Origin: Brevibacillus brevis
GTDB lineage: Bacteria; Bacillota; Bacilli; Brevibacillales; Brevibacillaceae
Length of the DNA stretch: 64,000 nucleotides
Direction of reading: 5' to 3'
NCBI RefSeq assembly: GCF_001039275.2
Contig: NZ_CP030117.1
Location: forward strand, 2,976,001-3,040,000
Made by a program: the position numbers and the translations under genes. The notes below the pieces were generated by a model, which worked only from the letters and a program-made list of their open reading frames with translations, did no database searches and was not told where the DNA came from. Of this stretch, positions 31,501 through 36,700 are shown piece by piece (position 1 is the stretch's first letter; every line of letters begins with the position of its first letter).

Positions 31501-33033
31501 AATGTTCAGGTTTACATCGTAGATACACAACATCACTTGCAACCGATCGGCGTAGTGGGAGAGCTATGCATCGGAGGACCCGGACTTGCAAGAGGTTATT
31601 TGAATAAACCAGAGCTCACACAAGAAAAGTTCGTTCCGAATCCGTTTGTGCCAGGAGAGCTCATGTATAAAACGGGTGACTTGGTGAAATGGCGGACAGA
31701 TGGCACGATCGATTACATTGGTCGGGCTGACGAACAGGTGAAGGTGAGAGGGTACCGCATCGAGATCGGGGAAATCGAAAGCACCATACTTGCTTACGAT
31801 GGCATCGATCAAGCAGTGGTAGTTGTGCAAGAGGATGAGTTCACTGCCGGACAGTATCTTTGCGCTTATCTCGTCCCATCAGCAGAGGTATCCGTTTCTG
31901 GGCTGAGAAGGCATCTGGCGAAGGAACTGCCTGCTTACATGGTTCCAAGCTATTATGTCCAGTTGGATCAACTGCCGCTTTCGGCCAATGGAAAAGTGGA
32001 TCGCAAAGCGTTGCCGAAGCCAAAGCCATCAGATGCGACCACGCGTGAGTTCGTGGCACCAAGAACGGCGACCGAGCATCAATTGGCTTCCATTTGGCAG
32101 GAAGTTCTGGGGATAGAACCAATCGGCATTACGGACCATTTCTTTGAACTGGGTGGACATTCATTGAAAGCAACGCTGCTGGTTGCAAAGGTGTATGAGT
32201 ACATGCAGATTGAACTGCCGTTGAACCTCATCTTCCAGCATCCAACGATTGAGAAGGTAGCGGATTTCATCACGCACAAGAACTTCGAGGGCAACTCCGG
32301 AAGTGCCATTCTCTTAAATGAAGAGATGGCAAGAAAGGTATTCTGCTTTACGCCGATCGGAGCCCAAAGTGTCTATTACCAGAAGCTTGCTGATGAAATT
32401 AAGGGCGTTTCCTTGTATAGCTTTGATTTCATTCAAGAGGACAATCGACTTGAGCAGTACATCGAAGCCATCGTGGCGATTGATCCACAAGGACCCTATA
32501 CGCTCATGGGATATTCCTCTGGAGGCAATCTGGCTTTTGAAGTCGCAAAAGAACTGGAGAACCAAGGATATGTCGTGACCGACCTCATCCTGTTCGATTC
32601 CTACTGGAAAGACAAGGTGATGGAGCGGACTCTGGCGGAAACCGAGAGTGACATTACCCAGTTATTTGCCGAAATTGGAGAAAACATCGAGATGTTCAAC
32701 ATGACACAAGAAGACTTCAATTTGTACGCTGCCAATGAATTCGTCAAGCAAAGCTTCATTCGAAAAACAGTCAGCTACGTGATGTACCACAATCAACTGA
32801 TCAATACGGGTGCAACGAGCGCAGCGATCCATCTCATTCAATCAGAGCTGGAATCGGGCGAGGATGATCTGGTCGCAGTCAAGTGGAATGAAACCGCTTG
32901 GGCACAGGCTACGAAACGACTGATGACGTACGAAGGGTACGGAATCCACTCCAGGATGTTGGGAGGAAATTACGTGTCAATGAATGCCTCCATCCTCCGA
33001 GAGATCCTGCAAGAGCTGTTCATTCTGAAATAA
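13567..33033 (+). CDS. tycC: Tyrocidine synthetase 3 (TycC), six modules plus thioesterase (Asn-Gln-Tyr-Val-Orn-Leu)
   Basis: 6488 residues when started at ATG 13567 (MNKQENIAKIYPLTPLQEG). This start has GAGGTG 5-10 bases upstream; the in-frame TTG at 13555 lies in that site and is not preferred. There are six C-A-PCP modules and a terminal TE. Carrier serines are near residues 998, 2036, 3075, 4112, 5156 and 6198. A-domain code positions read D-L-T-K-I-G-E-V-G (Asn), D-A-W-Q-F-G-L-I-D (Gln), D-A-L-T-T-G-E-V-V (position 7, Tyr), D-A-F-W-I-G-G-T-F (Val), D-V-G-E-I-G-S-I-D (Orn) and D-G-A-Y-T-G-E-V-V (Leu). C1 is of the LTPLQEGMLFH type with FHHIIVDG, as expected after the TycB E domain. The TE shows GYSSG with Ser about 6317, Asp about 6344 (LFDSYW) and His about 6461 (GIHSRML), and should cyclise and release the decapeptide. 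The protein completes tyrocidine in the cytoplasm. Confidence 0.98.
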   Translation: MNKQENIAKIYPLTPLQEGMLFHAVKDTDSSAYCLQMSAKLQGDFHLPIFEESMNKLVENYEVLRTVFVYQNLQRPRQVVFKERKVTVHFENIAHLPIDNQNDYIKAYTSQHHTFELTKDVLMKAAIFQTGENQYQFVWAFHHIIVDGWTLGVLLHKLLSYYAAIRKGEAVLREATKPYSDYIKWLDKQNKEEALTYWQNYLEGYDQQADFPKKKNVAENSHYVHVENLFTVAPEKTQQLMQIANQNQATMSSVFQSLWGILASKYKNSDDVVFGSVVSGRPPGIQGIESMVGLFINTIPTRVKTNPKQTFSGLLKTVQEQALASASYDFAPLYEIQSKTVLKQELIDHLVTYENYPDNTLNDLEDSLGFQFNVENGEEQTSYDFNVVVAVAPSNEMYVKLSYNASVYEESFMNRVEGHLKTIIEQVIHNPNVLLEDIGIITDEEKQQLLVAYNDTTADYPRDKMIFELIAEQARQTPSKVAVVCGEDRLTYQELQERSNQLARALRGKGISQGSIVSIMAEHSLELIVAIMAVLKAGGAYLPIDPEYPIERIQYLLDDSQTTILLTQSYLQEKVEFEGDILYLDNPSLFEGDSTDLDTACTPDDLAYMIYTSGSTGNPKGAMITHRGLVNYIWWANKEYVQGEAVDFPLYSSISFDLTVTSIFTPLLSGNTIYVYRGTDKVQVILDILQDNQVGIIKLTPTHLKLIEEIDGTNSSIRRFIVGGENLPTQLAKRIYENFGQNVKIFNEYGPTETVVGCMIYLYDPKKTIQESVPIGVPADNVQLYLLDSSMQPIPVGSIGEMYIAGDGVAKGYFNRPELTEEKFIDNPFRPGTKMYRTGDLAKWLPDGNMEYLGRIDHQVKIRGHRIEMGEIEARLTQHEWIKEAVVIAEKDDSGQNVLYAYIVSEQELTVSELREHLGSTLPSYMIPSFFVRLEEIPLTANGKVERKKLPKPDGAVVTGTAYVAPQNETETKLAEIWQQALGVSRVGVHDHFFDLGGHSLKAMTVIFQVSKALEVDLPVKALFENPTVSQLAAFISKSGKSKYTAIQPVEVKEFYPVSSAQKRMYILQQFEGSGISYNISGAMLLDGKLDYNRFASTVQRLAERHEALRTSFHRIDGEPVQKVHDEVEVPILMLKSTEDKAEQIMRDFVRPFDLGIAPLIRTGLVKLGKDRHLFLLDMHHIISDGVSSQILLSEFAKLYQGEALQPLSLQYKDFAVWQNELFQTDVYKKQELHWLNTFADEIPLLNLPTDYPRPTIQSFEGDLVLFDTGKELTERLRKVAADTGTTLYMVLLAAYHVLLSKYSGQEDIIVGTPVAGRSHADVENIMGIFVNTLAMRNHPASDKTFTQFLQEVKQNALAAFDNQDYPFEELVEKLAIQRDISRNPLFDTMFSLENANQQSLAIEQLTAAPYELFNKISKFDLALNASESKSDIQFQFAFGTKLFKKETIQRMAHHYLEILLAIGAQPNAKLAEIDMMTEAEKRALILNVNDTFVERSADQVLHQLFEEQVALTPDQVALAYDGYTLTYRQLNARANQVARLLRSKGTQPDTLIGIMVDRSIGMVVSMLAVLKAGGAYTPIDPTYPPERIQYMLSDSKAPILLTQRHLKETVEYAGEIIDVDDEAIYAGDDTNLDNVASRDDLAYVIYTSGSTGNPKGVMIAHQAICNHMLWMKNAFPLTTEDAVLQKTPFSFDASVWEFYLPLITGGRLVLAKPDGHRDIEYMTRMIKEEKITTLQMVPSLLDLIMTEPGWSSCTSLQRVFCGGEALTPALVSRFYQNQTAQLINLYGPTESTIDATYWICPRMPEYGVIPIGRPIDNVRLYVVNAINQLQPVGVAGELCIAGDGLARGYWNREELTTASFIENPFEPGSRMYRTGDMVRYLACGNVEYLGRIDHQVKIRGHRIELGEIEARLLQHEWIKTAIVLARPDEKGQNNLYAYIVSDQEIKTADLRAYMASHLPAYMVPSYFVYLEKLPLTANGKIDRKALPQPEGASSSETVYVAPRNEVEATLAEIWQSVLGVNQIGVYDHFFELGGHSLKAMNVISLIHRTLQVDVPLKTLFESPTIADLSAYIATAAGKGKYTTIEPVQKQEYYSVSSAQKRMFILRQMEGADISYNMPGILYIDGKLDTERLQQALKSLVRRHESLRTSFHSMKGETVQRVHEDVELEISLMESTEGELKQIVEQFIQPFDLEKAPLIRAGLVKLAPERHLFMLDFHHIVVDGVSIGILVQELAQLYHGEELPELGIQYKDFAHWQKQWVETEEFAAQEAYWIDAFTGEIPVLNLATDYPRPSVKSFEGERFVFNSGALLKKELNRLAHGTGATLYMVLLAAYNVLLSKYSGQEDIIVGAPTAGRSHAETDSIIGMFVNTLALRNEPVGAKTFLSFLAEVKNNTLKAFENQDYPLDELIDKLNIQRDLSRNPLFDTVFILQNMDQKPFEMEQLTFTPYMADVNQAKFDLSLEAYEEDEEIIFSLDYCTKLFTRETIEKIAAHFIRILHAVIEQQAITLSEITMLSDEEKHRLLVEFNDTHKEYPQNKTLHELFEEQVEKTPQVAAIEIGDKQMSYHELNERANQLAVTLRERGVKANQFVGIMANRSVEMVVGIMAILKAGGAYVPIDPEYPEDRVSYMLEDCEARLLLTQKHLGAKLASNMSVECLYLEEEKNYSPSRSNLEPMQTASDLAYVIYTSGTTGKPKGVMIEHRGIVNSVLWKKEEYQFSVHDRSLVPLSFAFDAFVLSFFTPILSGSTVVMAEDEEAKDPVSLRNLIAAARCTQMTCVPSLFQAILECGSAADISSLQTITLGGEKVSAQLVEKSNQQYPQLVIVNEYGPTESSVVATWQRISQLDSAITIGRPIANTSVYIVDKYHQLQPVGVVGEICIGGHGLARGYWNKPELTAEKFVSHPYLEGERMYKTGDLGKWLPDGTIEFVGRLDEQVKVRGYRIEIGEIESVMLSFEKLTSAVVIVHEDQQGQSSLAAYYTAEEKIEASNLWSYLSHSLPSYMIPAYLVQLDFLPLTPNGKIDRKALPKPEGRPVTGAEYVAPASPVESRLVEIWERVLGVNDIGVLDNFFQLGGHSLKAMSLAAQIHREYQVELPLRVLFATPTIQALAQYIETSGKDTHVPIQPVPLQAYYPVSSAQKRMFVLRQFEGTGTVYNMPSVMYIEGDLDHPRFETAIQGLIKRHESLRTSFHTVNGEPVQRVHEAVELDVRYEDLTEDQVEQTIESFVQAFDLEKAPLLRVGLFKLGEKRHLFLMDMHHIISDGVSVGIIMEEFSKLYRNEYLPELAVQYKDFAVWQTDLFQTDIYAKHENYWLKSFAGDIPVLNLPADYSRPLVQSFEGDCITFQTDKTLMDDLYKLAHENQTTLFMVLLAAYNVLLSKYSGQEDIVVGTPIAGRSHADVEKVLGMFVNTLALRNNPDGTKSFRAFLEDVKQNTLQAYAHQDYPFEALVEKLEIQRDLSRNPLFDTMFILQNLDKKAYELDGLKFEAYSGEGQQGNAKFDLTLEAHEDETGIHFGLVYSTKLFQRDTVERMAGHFLQVLRGVIADQTAALHEINLLGEEEKHLVTVGFNNTFAAYPRESTIQELFEEQVERTPEHTAVVMNEQMLTYRELNQKANQIASTLRRLEVGKDSVVGMLADRSLEMITGIMGIIKAGGAYLGIDPEHPSERISYMLEDGGVKVVLVQRHLLHLVEEGLIPIVLDDESLEQEDASNLANLNDAKDLAYVMYTSGSTGKPKGVMVEHRNVIRLVKHTNYVQVREEDRMIQTGAIGFDAMTFEIFGALLHGASLFLVSKDVLLDAEKLSNFLRENRITTMWLTSPLFNQLSQDNPAMFEGLRALIVGGEALSPRHINKVNSAHPALEIWNGYGPTENTTFSTCYLIEKEFEDNIPIGKPITNSTAYIVDRYNQPQPIGVPGELCVGGDGVARGYLNKPELTAEKFVPNPFVSGENMYRTGDLARWKADGTIEYLGRIDQQVKIRGYRIELGEIETVLTNLAKVKEAVVTVMDDTNGQKALCAYFVPETELDAAELREAISKELPSYMVPTFYVQMDKLPLTANGKLDRRALPEPSGDRVQSSTYVAPQNATETKLAEIWQEVLGIHAVGIHDNFFELGGHSLKAMNVITQVHKAFQVELPLKALFESPTIHELAAYITASEIEQFETIQPVEQADFYPVSFAQKRMYILHEFEGSGISYNVPNVLIIDGHLDYERFEHAIQTLVKRHESLRTSFHSINGEPVQRVHEDVTLLIGISEATEDQVEQRIQELVQPFDLEVAPLFRVDLIKLGAERHLFFMDMHHIISDGVSLAVIAKEFASLYEEKQLPDMRIQYKDFAAWQAKLSQSERFQKQEDYWTNVFAGEIPLLNLPNDFPRPTVQSFEGDTVAIGTGNQLLAELRQLAANTGSTLFMVLLAAYNVLLSKYAGQEEIVVGTPIAGRSHADVERIVGMFVNTLALKNVAGGNLTFREFLGDVRQNALHAFEHQDYPFEHLVDKLQVRRDLSRNPLFDTMFSLGLADSSALEIAGLNMSAYPVDGKIAKFDIALDAMEQQDELLVQFNYCTKLFAKESIDRMANHYVHLLQAIIANPDCKLAEISVLSNDEIEQMLHDFNATKAAYPTNKTFQELFEEQVEKTPNQVAVIFEDEQLTYRELNEKANQLARVLRQKGVKPESTVGIMVDRSLHMVVGTLGILKAGGAYVPIDPDYPLERQAFILEDSDAKLFLTLQKLNTQLAFPHETLYLDAEGLYQGEASNLEPVALPEHAAYIIYTSGTTGKPKGVVIEHRSYANVAFAWQDEYHLDTFPVRLLQMASFAFDVSTGDFARALLTGGQLVICPNEVKMDPASLYEIIKRYEITIFEATPALIMPLMHYIYENQLDISQMKLLILGADSCPAEDFKTLLARFSQTMRIVNSYGVTEACIDSSYYEETDVSSIRSGTVPIGKPLPNMQMYVMDQQLNLQPVGVVGELCIGGAGVARGYLNRPELTVEKFVPNPFAPGELLYRTGDLAKWRADGNVEFLGRNDHQVKIRGVRIELGEIETQLRKLDGILEAVVIAREDHRQEKYLCAYMVADHEIDTAQLRQELLKELPQAMIPSYFVSLEALPLTANGKIDRRSLPAPDVSMLRTTEYVAPRTELEAQLARVWEQVLNMEQVGILDDFFAIGGHSLRAMSVISSMHNEYQVDIPLRVLFEKPTIQQLAAHIEETARGYVISIQPAPAQEYYPVSSAQKRMYILHQFEGVGISYNMPSTMLIEGKLEPERLETAFKQLIQRHESLRTSFAVVNGEPVQKIHEEVSFELSYTTITEDQAQEVLSTLVQPFDLGVAPLIRVRLLHIGEDRHVLFTDMHHSISDGVSSGILLSDLVHLYQGDVLPELRIQYKDFSVWQQELFQSDAFNKQEEYWAQVFADEIPVLNLQTDFTRPSIQNFAGDQYSIGTGKQLMEGLNQLARETGTTLYMVLLATYNVLLSKYSGQEDIIVGTPITGRSHADLEPIVGMFVNTLAMRNKPHAGKTFTELLLEVKQNALDAYVHQDYPFEELVEKLDIARDLSRNPLFDTMFTLQNNSDDSIDLRGLTLAPFMTDQAGNHSKFDLTLIATEDREEISIGVEYSTSLFTRETIERLSNHFMAIAQIVVQNPHIRLSEIDMLATEEKQQILEKFNDTAVSYIQDKTLHQLFEEQVAKTPDQEAILFNGQSLTYSELNERANRLARVLRTKGIGPDRLVAVMAERSPEMIIGILGILKAGGAYVPIDPAYPQERIQYLLEDSGATLLLCQSHLSELLSRVSSGLDWLDLNAEHNAEMDGSNLASLNQPTDLAYVIYTSGTTGKPKGVMIPHQGIVNCLQWRRDEYGFGPGDKALQVFSFAFDGFVASLFAPLLGGATCVLPREEEAKDPVALKKLIAQAGVTHYYGVPSLFQAILDCSTAADFSPLRCVTLGGEKLPPQLVQKTKEKHPAIEINNEYGPTENSVVTTISRSIEVGQDITIGRPLANVQVYIVDTQHHLQPIGVVGELCIGGPGLARGYLNKPELTQEKFVPNPFVPGELMYKTGDLVKWRTDGTIDYIGRADEQVKVRGYRIEIGEIESTILAYDGIDQAVVVVQEDEFTAGQYLCAYLVPSAEVSVSGLRRHLAKELPAYMVPSYYVQLDQLPLSANGKVDRKALPKPKPSDATTREFVAPRTATEHQLASIWQEVLGIEPIGITDHFFELGGHSLKATLLVAKVYEYMQIELPLNLIFQHPTIEKVADFITHKNFEGNSGSAILLNEEMARKVFCFTPIGAQSVYYQKLADEIKGVSLYSFDFIQEDNRLEQYIEAIVAIDPQGPYTLMGYSSGGNLAFEVAKELENQGYVVTDLILFDSYWKDKVMERTLAETESDITQLFAEIGENIEMFNMTQEDFNLYAANEFVKQSFIRKTVSYVMYHNQLINTGATSAAIHLIQSELESGEDDLVAVKWNETAWAQATKRLMTYEGYGIHSRMLGGNYVSMNASILREILQELFILK

Positions 33034-33054
33034 GATCACGGCTTTGTGATGATT

Positions 33055-33081
33055 CCCCTTGGGAACACGTTTTCCAAGGGG
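33055..33081 (+). repeat. Hairpin between tycC and tycD
   Basis: CCCCTTGG (33055-33062) pairs with CCAAGGGG (33074-33081); with one bulged G the stem extends further by two A-T pairs. No U-run follows; the tycD ribosome binding site (GGAGAGGAG, 33102-33110) lies just downstream. It may modulate expression of the transporter genes relative to the synthetases. Confidence 0.55.
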
Positions 33082-33116
33082 AGTTCATCCATTACATCCT
33101 TGGAGAGGAGCAGCAA

Positions 33117-34898
33117 ATGATTTTTACCAAGCAAGCTCAGCACCGAAAGAAAGCGCCCGTGTTTGGCTGGGTACTCTCATATGTAAAGCCATATCGAGGT
33201 TGGGTCATAACCTGTATCATTGCCTCGCTTCTTGTGGCTGTGGCAGACATTTGGATGGGAATCCTGATCAAGACTATGGTCGAACATACGAACAACTTCG
33301 ACAAGCTGGTCAGTATTGCCCTCATCATTTTTTGTCTGACCATCGTCGGTTTTCTTTCGAAATATTTCATCACGTATTCGGCAGCTAGATTCAGTTCAAG
33401 AGCCATGAGAGATTTGAAAAACAGCATGGCTTCTCATCTCGAAAAAGTCCCCATGTCCACTATGGATAAATATCATTCCGGCGATCTCGTTTCTCGCTTA
33501 ACAACGGATGCCCAAATCTTGCAAAGGTTTTTGCAACAGCATTTTTTCCAGCTTTTTTATCTGCCAGTTGTTTTTCTGGGAGCTCTTGGACTGTTGTTGA
33601 CGATCAATTGGAAGTTAATCATCTTCAGCGTAGCGATCCTTCCAGTCGCCATCGCCATTACAGGATGGATGAGCAGACCGCTACAAAAATATTCAGAGCA
33701 AATGCAGGACCATCTGGGTCAAACAAACACCATCGCGCAGGATACGCTCTCCGGGATTCACATGGTCAAAGCTTTTCAATTGGAAGGCGTCCTGTATCGT
33801 AAATACCACGCGGGTATGAAGCAGGTATTGAAAAATGCGATCCAGGCAGAGAAGAAACGCGCGTGGATGACAGCACCAGGGATTTTATTGTTTTCTTCCC
33901 CGATCCTGTTTTTTGTCGCTTATGGTGGGTACTTGATTCAGGCGGGAGAATTGGATCTGGGCAGCTTGGTCATCTTCAGTTATTTGCTTCACTTTATTAT
34001 CGAACCACTATCTCTCGCACCCGTGTTGTTTGCCCAAGTACAAGAGACATCAGGTGCGGCAAAGCGGCTGCAAGAAATTTTTTCACAGCCAGTCGAACAA
34101 AATGATCAGCCAGTGATTTCAGTTGATCCAGAGGCGATTCCGGTGCAGTTTGAGAATGTTACGTTTGCCTACGATCAGGCAAGGATTCTTCATAACGTTA
34201 GCTTTACGCTATATCCGAACAAGACCATTGCGTTAGTAGGTGCCAGCGGAAGTGGAAAGAGCACCATCATAAAGCTGTTGTGCGGGTTTTATCAAATGGA
34301 ACCGGGAAACGGAAGACTGAATGTGTTCGGGCATTCCATGACGGATTGGAATATGACGGACATGCGGAGCTACCTTTCCATGGTTTCTCAGGATACGACG
34401 CTATTCCCCGTGTCTATTGCGGAAAATATCTCGTATGGACGCATTCATGCGACACAAGACGAGATCATCGCAGCGGCAAAAGCGGCCAATGCGCATAACT
34501 TCATCATGGAGCTGCCGCAAGGATATCAAACAAAAGTGGGGGAACGTGGCTCTCGTCTATCCGGAGGACAGAAACAGCGCATTGCGATTGCCCGAGCGAT
34601 TTTGAAGGACGCCCCGATTTTGCTGCTGGATGAACCAACGTCTGCCTTGGATACAGAATCGGAAGCTTTGGTCCAGGAAGCGTTGGAAAATGTGATGAAA
34701 AATCGGACGGTTCTCGTCATTGCGCATCGACTGTCTACGATCAAAGAAGCGGATGAAGTGCTAGTTTTGGAGCAAGGACAAATTGTTGAGCGAGGAACAC
34801 ACTACGATTTGCTTGGCCAAGGCGGGGTTTACACCAGATTGTATCAAAAACAGTTTGCCACAGAGAGGCAGAGCTCGTTGGCAGCAGGGGGGGTATAG
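33117..34898 (+). CDS. tycD: ABC half-transporter TycD (tyrocidine export or self-protection)
   Basis: 593 residues from ATG 33117, which follows GGAGAGGAG at good spacing; the open frame extends upstream into tycC but without a start context. An N-terminal exporter-type membrane domain (about residues 20-320, several long hydrophobic segments) is followed by an ATPase domain. The ATPase has Walker A GASGSGKST (about 375-383), signature RLSGGQKQR (about 480), Walker B ILLLDEPTSALD and H-loop VIAHRLST. It is a lipid-A/peptide-type half transporter. The next gene tycE starts 2 bases after its stop and encodes a second half transporter, so a TycD-TycE heterodimer in the membrane is likely. Both ATPase domains keep the catalytic Glu and His. 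Export of, or immunity to, tyrocidine is inferred from position in the operon. Confidence 0.93.
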   Translation: MIFTKQAQHRKKAPVFGWVLSYVKPYRGWVITCIIASLLVAVADIWMGILIKTMVEHTNNFDKLVSIALIIFCLTIVGFLSKYFITYSAARFSSRAMRDLKNSMASHLEKVPMSTMDKYHSGDLVSRLTTDAQILQRFLQQHFFQLFYLPVVFLGALGLLLTINWKLIIFSVAILPVAIAITGWMSRPLQKYSEQMQDHLGQTNTIAQDTLSGIHMVKAFQLEGVLYRKYHAGMKQVLKNAIQAEKKRAWMTAPGILLFSSPILFFVAYGGYLIQAGELDLGSLVIFSYLLHFIIEPLSLAPVLFAQVQETSGAAKRLQEIFSQPVEQNDQPVISVDPEAIPVQFENVTFAYDQARILHNVSFTLYPNKTIALVGASGSGKSTIIKLLCGFYQMEPGNGRLNVFGHSMTDWNMTDMRSYLSMVSQDTTLFPVSIAENISYGRIHATQDEIIAAAKAANAHNFIMELPQGYQTKVGERGSRLSGGQKQRIAIARAILKDAPILLLDEPTSALDTESEALVQEALENVMKNRTVLVIAHRLSTIKEADEVLVLEQGQIVERGTHYDLLGQGGVYTRLYQKQFATERQSSLAAGGV

Positions 34899-34900
34899 GC

Positions 34901-36700
34901 ATGTTCATCCAGAATCTGATGCGGGAGCTACTTCAACTGCTGTCATTTATGAAATCGAAAAAGAGAGCGTATATTTTGGGACTCGTGGGTGACGGAATCG
35001 GTCAAGCAGCTGTATTGGTATCTCTCCCTTTCGTGTTCAAGGATCTGACGGACTTTGCGAACACAAAAGACCCTGCTTTATTAACCAGAGCGATTGCGAC
35101 CATGGCAGTGATGTTCCTCTTGCTGAGTATCCTGTCTCCATTTTTCAGCTATATCTATCGTCGATGCGTCCGCGAGCTCATTGCCAACATTCGGCTTCAA
35201 GTCTATCAACGATTGAGCAAGCTGCCTTTCGATTATTATGAGCAGCACCATTCAGGAGATACGATGTCGAGACTGGGCAACGATGTTGTCCTCATGGAAA
35301 ACGCGTATGCGGAGCAATTGAAAACGTTAAGCATCATCCTGCTTTCGCTGATCGGTTCGATCATAGGGATGTTTGCTATGGATTGGAAAATTGCCGTCGT
35401 CCTGTTGCTCATAAGTACATTGACTCTTTATGTGAATACGCTGTTTGCCAAATCAGTCCGGCGAATTGGTGACCGAATGCAGCAACAGATGGGGATTGGG
35501 ACAGAAAGATTAAATGATTTTTTGTCTGGTCTGCCCATCATTAAAATGTTTCATTTACATAACGTTGTGACCGCGCGTTACACGGCAGCAAACGAAGAAG
35601 TAGCTTCGTCTGCCATCAAGCAAGGGCATAAACACGGATTATTGGAAGGGACCAATTTTTTCATCCAATTCGTAAGCTTCGGGGGAATGCTTGTTTTTGG
35701 AATCCTGATGGTATCCAAACAAATGATCGGGTTAGGCGTGCTGGTCGCTCTGGTTCAACAACAGATGCTTGTGACATTGGCGTTTCTCCAGCTTGGCCAA
35801 GTCATCACAGCGTTGCAGAGCTCGCTAGCAGGGGCTTCTCGGGTCGTCGATTTTCTGAATGAACCTCTCGAACCAGAAGAGTACCAGAAGAACTCCGACA
35901 AACACCAGCATTGCGAAAGCATGCTAAAGCTGGAGCAGGTCGTTTTCGGATACAACGAATCTACCAATGTGCTGGATGGTGTTTCGTTGCGAGTCGAGCA
36001 AGGCCAAATGGCTGGGCTAGTCGGAACGAGTGGCAGTGGAAAAAGCACCGTCATGAAACTTCTGTTAGGATATTACCCACCTGCGAGCGGCTCTCTTTAT
36101 TTACTGGGCAAACCCATGGGAGCTTATTCTCTTGCAGAAATTAGAAGCTTGATCTCATACGTGCCTCAGGATGCCTTTTTGTTCGAAGGAACCATCGAAG
36201 ACAATATCCGTTACGGCTGCCTGGATGCTTCGGAAGAGGATGTCATCAACGCAAGCAAAGCAGCGTATGCGCATGATTTTATTATGGAACTGACAGATGG
36301 CTACCAGACCAAAACAGGAGAGCGCGGTGCCAAGCTATCTGGCGGACAGCGTCAGCGAATTGCCATTGCCAGAGCCATCTTGAAAAATGCACCAATCCTT
36401 CTACTCGATGAAGCAACCTCCGCATTGGATGCAGAATCGGAATATTGGGTGCAGCAAGCATTAACCGCACTCATGAAAGATAAAACGGTACTTGTCATCG
36501 CTCATCGCTTGTCAACGGTAGAGGATGCCGATGTGATTTACGTGATGGATCAAGGAAAGGTCATCGAGCAAGGTCACCATGTTGAGTTAATGAAGTACAA
36601 CGGCACGTATGCCAACCTGTATGAAGTGCAGCAGCGAAAGGATCGGGCAGAACAAGTCAATAGTTTTGAATTGACAGAAAGAAGTGTGGGTGCTACATGA
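34901..36700 (+). CDS. tycE: ABC half-transporter TycE
   Basis: 599 residues; ATG 34901 sits behind a G-rich site (AGGGGGGG) at the tycD 3' end. The N-terminal membrane domain (about residues 15-310) has six hydrophobic segments. The ATPase domain has Walker A GTSGSGKST (about 375), KLSGGQRQR (about 480), Walker B ILLLDEATSALD and H-loop VIAHRLST, so all catalytic residues are present. It overlaps the next gene by ATGA (36697-36700), which implies translational coupling. With TycD it probably forms the exporter dedicated to the cyclic decapeptide; the substrate is inferred from the operon. Confidence 0.93.
   Translation: MFIQNLMRELLQLLSFMKSKKRAYILGLVGDGIGQAAVLVSLPFVFKDLTDFANTKDPALLTRAIATMAVMFLLLSILSPFFSYIYRRCVRELIANIRLQVYQRLSKLPFDYYEQHHSGDTMSRLGNDVVLMENAYAEQLKTLSIILLSLIGSIIGMFAMDWKIAVVLLLISTLTLYVNTLFAKSVRRIGDRMQQQMGIGTERLNDFLSGLPIIKMFHLHNVVTARYTAANEEVASSAIKQGHKHGLLEGTNFFIQFVSFGGMLVFGILMVSKQMIGLGVLVALVQQQMLVTLAFLQLGQVITALQSSLAGASRVVDFLNEPLEPEEYQKNSDKHQHCESMLKLEQVVFGYNESTNVLDGVSLRVEQGQMAGLVGTSGSGKSTVMKLLLGYYPPASGSLYLLGKPMGAYSLAEIRSLISYVPQDAFLFEGTIEDNIRYGCLDASEEDVINASKAAYAHDFIMELTDGYQTKTGERGAKLSGGQRQRIAIARAILKNAPILLLDEATSALDAESEYWVQQALTALMKDKTVLVIAHRLSTVEDADVIYVMDQGKVIEQGHHVELMKYNGTYANLYEVQQRKDRAEQVNSFELTERSVGAT

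Noticed and set aside
2694-33033. Repeated short DNA motifs at about 3.1-kb period
   Set aside because: These are the conserved core motifs of NRPS modules (A8, A10, carrier Ser), not a mobile element or CRISPR array.
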